Assembly (NCBI GenBank): GCA_009809945.1
Contig: WTPW01000618.1
Coordinates: forward strand, 246,693 to 310,692
Direction of reading: 5' to 3'
DNA length: 64,000 nt
Source: Gigaspora margarita
Lineage: Eukaryota > Glomeromycota > Glomeromycetes > Diversisporales > Gigasporaceae
Under the pieces are notes generated by a model. That model was not told where the DNA came from. It ran no database searches and saw nothing but the letters and a program-made list of their open reading frames with translations. Made by a program: the position numbers and the translations under genes. This document shows, piece after piece, positions 61,190-64,000 of the stretch (positions are counted from its first letter, which is position 1; each line of letters begins with the position of its first letter).

Positions 61190-62099
61190 TATATATATTA
61201 TTATTATAGAAGGACTGATGAATTATTTAGTGAATTAATATAGCATGTTATTAGGTGGATCAAAATCAATAATATAGAAATGATCTTTAGAATCGGGATC
61301 TTATGATATAATAGCTAAAAAGAACAGCAATTAGCGATGTTCATGAGAAAATAAATTACAAAATCAGGTATCACACTTTGAAGGTTAAACTAACAATTTT
61401 ATGCGATACAAAATATGGGGCAAGTGTTATATTGGATATGAAGATGTAATATACGAAGTTTCTATATGCATTCACACTCTTGCTTCGCCATATACATTTA
61501 CTGTATCCAATAAGATGCAAAATTTTGCATACGAATGCCATTTAATTTGCACCATACACATATGAAATCTTCAATATTACTCTATTCTTGGTATAACCAA
61601 ACCTTGAATCAAATAAGTTACCCACAAAAGGATACCGATACATGGCAAATTATATGCTGCAGCTTATTCAGATTAAAGATTGGAACCGGGTTTGTTTTTA
61701 ATATGTTAAATCCAAATAAAGCCAGTTTTAACATATGAAAAATAAACCAGATTCCAAACCCTAATTAAGATTCAACGGTACACTACTTTATAAGTATTGT
61801 AAAAATATGAATGGCATATTATAAAGTCATCGGATCTAAATATAATCACTTTGTCATTTCATGGAAGCTTTACAACAATAAAATACTGTATTATAAAACT
61901 CAATTTAAGCAATGTTATCAAAAATTAAATCACATAATACAAAGTTATCATTCCTTAAAAAATATTTCAAGATCGATTAACTTTAATTTTGTAATATGAG
62001 CTATTTAAGTTATCTGTATTGCATGCTTGAATTCGAATTTCGAATCCACTAGGCAAAATATATTTATGCTACAATATAATTTAATCTTCTATTAACTCA
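61190..62099. other. Interval without supported genes
   Basis: ORFs of 67 and 62 residues at 61535-61738 and 61811-61999 show no motif. An ATGTTAAATCC/inverted pair near 61670-61760 (AACCGGGTTTGTTTTTAATA and its inverse) is a small hairpin. Confidence 0.4.
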
Positions 62100-62327
62100 T
62101 ACTATAACCAATCAGATTTTTTAATCCATATTCAGTCAAATTGGTGACTATAAAGAGGGTTTATTAATAAAATTAATAAAAAAATCAAAATTTTTTTGTG
62201 ATAGTGATTATAGGTGATTTGTGACTATAAGGAGGTTTTTTTACTATATTTATGTCCATCACACAATATTGGGTGCTTATATAGAGGTGTGACTATATGG
62301 GGTGTGACTATAGAGAGGTCTGACTGT

Positions 62328-63065
62328 CATAAAATTATACAAATTTCTATGATACTTTAAATTTTACTAATTGATCATAACTTCTTGCTCTAAGTAAACT
62401 TGTATAGCACTAAAAAATACATTATATTAGTCTATTTTATTTTATTTTTCTTAAAATTTGCGTCAAAGATGCTTAAGTTTGAATTTTTGATGAAAATTTC
62501 CAAAATTAAGCATCTTTTCTTCAAATTTTAAGTAAAGAAAATAAATATGCCGATTTGATGTAGTTTTTGGTGCTGAACAAGTTTACTTAGTGCAAGAAAT
62601 TAGTATCAATTAGTAAAATTTAGAGAATCATAGAAATTTGCATAATTTTATTAATAAAATTATACAAAATTCTATGATACTCTAAATTTTACTAATTGAT
62701 TCTAACTTCTTGCACTAAGTAAACTTGTTTAGCACCAAAAAATATATTATATTGGTATATTATATTTCGCTTTTCTTAAAATTTGAAGAAAAGATGCTTA
62801 ATTTTGAATTTTTGATGAAAATTTCTAAAATTAAGCATTCTTTCTTCAAATTTTAAGAAAAGTAAANTAAAATATACTNTTTTGATNTATTTTTTGGTGN
62901 TGAACAAGTTTACTTAGTGCATGAAGTTATGATCAATTAGTAAAATTTCATGCAAAATACGATTTTTAATAATTTCATTAATAAAATTATACAAAATGCT
63001 ATGATTCTCTAAATTTTACTAACTGATTTATACTTCTTACTCTAAGTAAACTTGTTTAGTATCAA
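62328..63065. repeat. Palindromic satellite, two and a half units
   Basis: Head-to-head ~320-bp units: TAAGTAAACTTGT...AGCAC and GTGCTGAACAAGTTTACTTA alternate (62390, 62573, 62715, 62899, 63042), with AAGATGCTTAATTTT arms and AATTTTATTAATAAAATT joints. Ns at 62866-62900 mark unresolved bases. Continues the unit at 56275-56605 across the pogo-like insertion. Confidence 0.85.
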
Positions 63066-63393
63066 AAATACATATATTTTTTATTTAGACTCAAACTAGT
63101 TTGCAAAATTTGACCAGCCCGACCAAACTATGATTGAGTTTGAGTTTAATATAAAGTTTTAAATAATAGAATTTTAGAGTTTGAGTCTGGTCTGGACCAG
63201 ACCAAACAAGACCCAAACCTAGAATCACTAATTAATATGAACACTAGACTGAACCTGAACATGTTCATGAACTTATGAATGAACCTGAACTGAACCTGAA
63301 CCTGCTCTAAAAGTTCAATACTGAACCTGAACCTGAACCTGAACTTGACCTAAGTTCAGTTCAGTTCAGGTTCATAGGAACACTACTCAATAC

Positions 63394-63758
63394 AATAAAA
63401 CATTGTTATCCTATATCCACTTCTTTAAAAATAGCAGGTAACTAGAGCGACCTTAGACAGTGAACACTTTGTGTAATCTCACTTGTTACTGTGAAATATC
63501 TAAGTTGAAAGGCGCTTTTTAATAAAACTTAACAAAGAAGATTTTTGGCAATTTGCAATTATGAAAGAGGCTACAATTAAAAGTATATGAGGATACTAGT
63601 AATTGTTTAATTTAAATAATAAATAAATGTATTTATTAGTGAAAGAGTATGAAGACCCGATGTTGAACTTGGGGTCCACATCAGCTGCTTTTATACATTG
63701 ATTTTTTACAAATGTAATGGGCTATATCTATTACATGTGCAATAAATGCTATAACGAC
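63394..63758. other. Spacer right of the hAT, no gene seen
   Basis: Moderate AT content; may continue the decayed coding region left of the hAT (55491-56008), but no frame is convincing. Confidence 0.35.
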
Positions 63759-64000
63759 AGGACCCGGACATCTCTCATAGAGGTCATAACTGATCTGCAT
63801 GAATTTAGGTGTTTTTGCTACCCCTAAAATCAAGTAAATTTGCTAAAAGTTAGATTATTACATATAAATTTTATAGTAATTTGCTAAAAACTAAATTATC
63901 ACATCTATTTTTATAAATCAAAATAAAATATGTATTTTTGATTGCTGAACAAATTTTCTTAGAGCACTTTGTTAGAATCAATTAGTAAAATTTTGTGAAT
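63759..64000. mobile_element. Left part of hAT-like MITE, runs off window
   Basis: Starts AGGACCCGGACATCTCTCAT, the same end as the MITE at 24822-25098. Its interior departs and at 63940-64000 contains GCTGAACAAATTTTCTTAGA, the palindrome motif. The right end lies outside the window. Confidence 0.6.

Larger units (their letters stand above)
56609..62326. mobile_element. Pogo-like element or split MITE enclosing Tigger gene
   Basis: The left piece, CTCTATAGTCACAAGTTGG at 56609, matches the left end of the MITE at 50647 but lacks its first bases. The right piece (about 62100-62326) matches its last 220 bases and ends GAGGTCTGACTG. Between them lie the Helitron and the Tigger transposase. Either this is the autonomous pogo-like element of the family, or a MITE was split by another Tigger; the sequence does not decide. 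Confidence 0.6.
56017..63385. mobile_element. hAT-like element, 7.4 kb, filled by later insertions
   Basis: Left end TAGGGTTCTGAAGTTTAGTT, inverted right end TAGTGTTCCTATGAACCTGA. A perfect 8-bp duplication, CTCAATAC, lies at 56009-56016 and 63386-63393. Subterminal regions at both ends are runs of GAACCTGAACCTGAAC and the inverse. The original element was probably under 1 kb; the rest is palindromic satellite, a pogo-like element, a Helitron and a Tigger pseudogene. Confidence 0.85.

Noticed and set aside
63170..63230. Possible hAT right end ...AGAATCACTA with GGTCTGGACCAGACC hairpin
   Set aside because: No partner end or duplication could be read; left within the large hAT.

Overview
This is an AT-rich eukaryotic window. 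It has long A/T tracts, spliceosomal-type introns in decayed genes, and no bacterial operon structure. The density of DNA transposons, a Tigger/pogo transposase, a Helitron and a single-exon GT10 fucosyltransferase fit a TE-rich early-diverging fungus such as a Glomeromycotina (Rhizophagus/Gigaspora-like) genome. That assignment is inference from base composition and gene style, not from a marker gene.

Only one gene looks intact: an alpha-1,3-fucosyltransferase-like (GT10) type II membrane protein at 33903-35144 on the minus strand. Everything else that resembles protein is broken and sits inside a mobile element. The three clear cases are a captured GMC oxidoreductase fragment (about 1541-2474, minus), a P-element-like transposase (about 9073-16514, plus) and a three-exon Tigger/pogo transposase (58256-60402, minus).

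Layout. 0-3.2 kb: an A-rich dispersed repeat split by a 2.3 kb TIR element that carries the GMC fragment. 3.4-7.9 kb: small MITEs. 7.9-19.2 kb: a four-level nest, in which a Tc1-like MITE was split by a 9.7 kb P-like element, which was itself split by an A-rich TIR element, which was then hit by a Harbinger-type MITE; a second TA-element also split the outer MITE. 19.9-22.1 kb: tRNA-derived SINE-like heads and an array of palindromes. 22.9-26.2 kb: large foldback elements. 27.1-33.0 kb: a ~105-bp satellite and nested hAT and TA-type elements. 33.9-35.1 kb: the fucosyltransferase. 36-44 kb: the satellite again, inverted, and a TA element holding a hAT, which holds a 1 kb palindrome. 44-53 kb: a hAT MITE, TATCGA microsatellite, A-rich repeat, a pogo-like MITE and a foldback. 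53.5-55.5 kb: second full A-rich TIR element. 56.0-63.4 kb: a hAT whose interior has been filled by palindromic satellite, a pogo-like element, a Helitron and the Tigger pseudogene.

Many boundaries are defined to the base. Target-site duplications flank seven hAT-like elements (8 bp), two P-like elements (7 bp), one Harbinger MITE (TAA), several TA elements and two palindromes (4 bp). In several cases another copy of the host repeat inside the same window supplies the empty site. The most unusual signals are the transposon with a captured multi-exon oxidoreductase fragment, and a short motif (TAAGTAAAnTTGTTC) that recurs in otherwise unlike palindromic elements. Two assembly gaps (27838-27965, 48583-48985) and scattered single Ns limit some calls.
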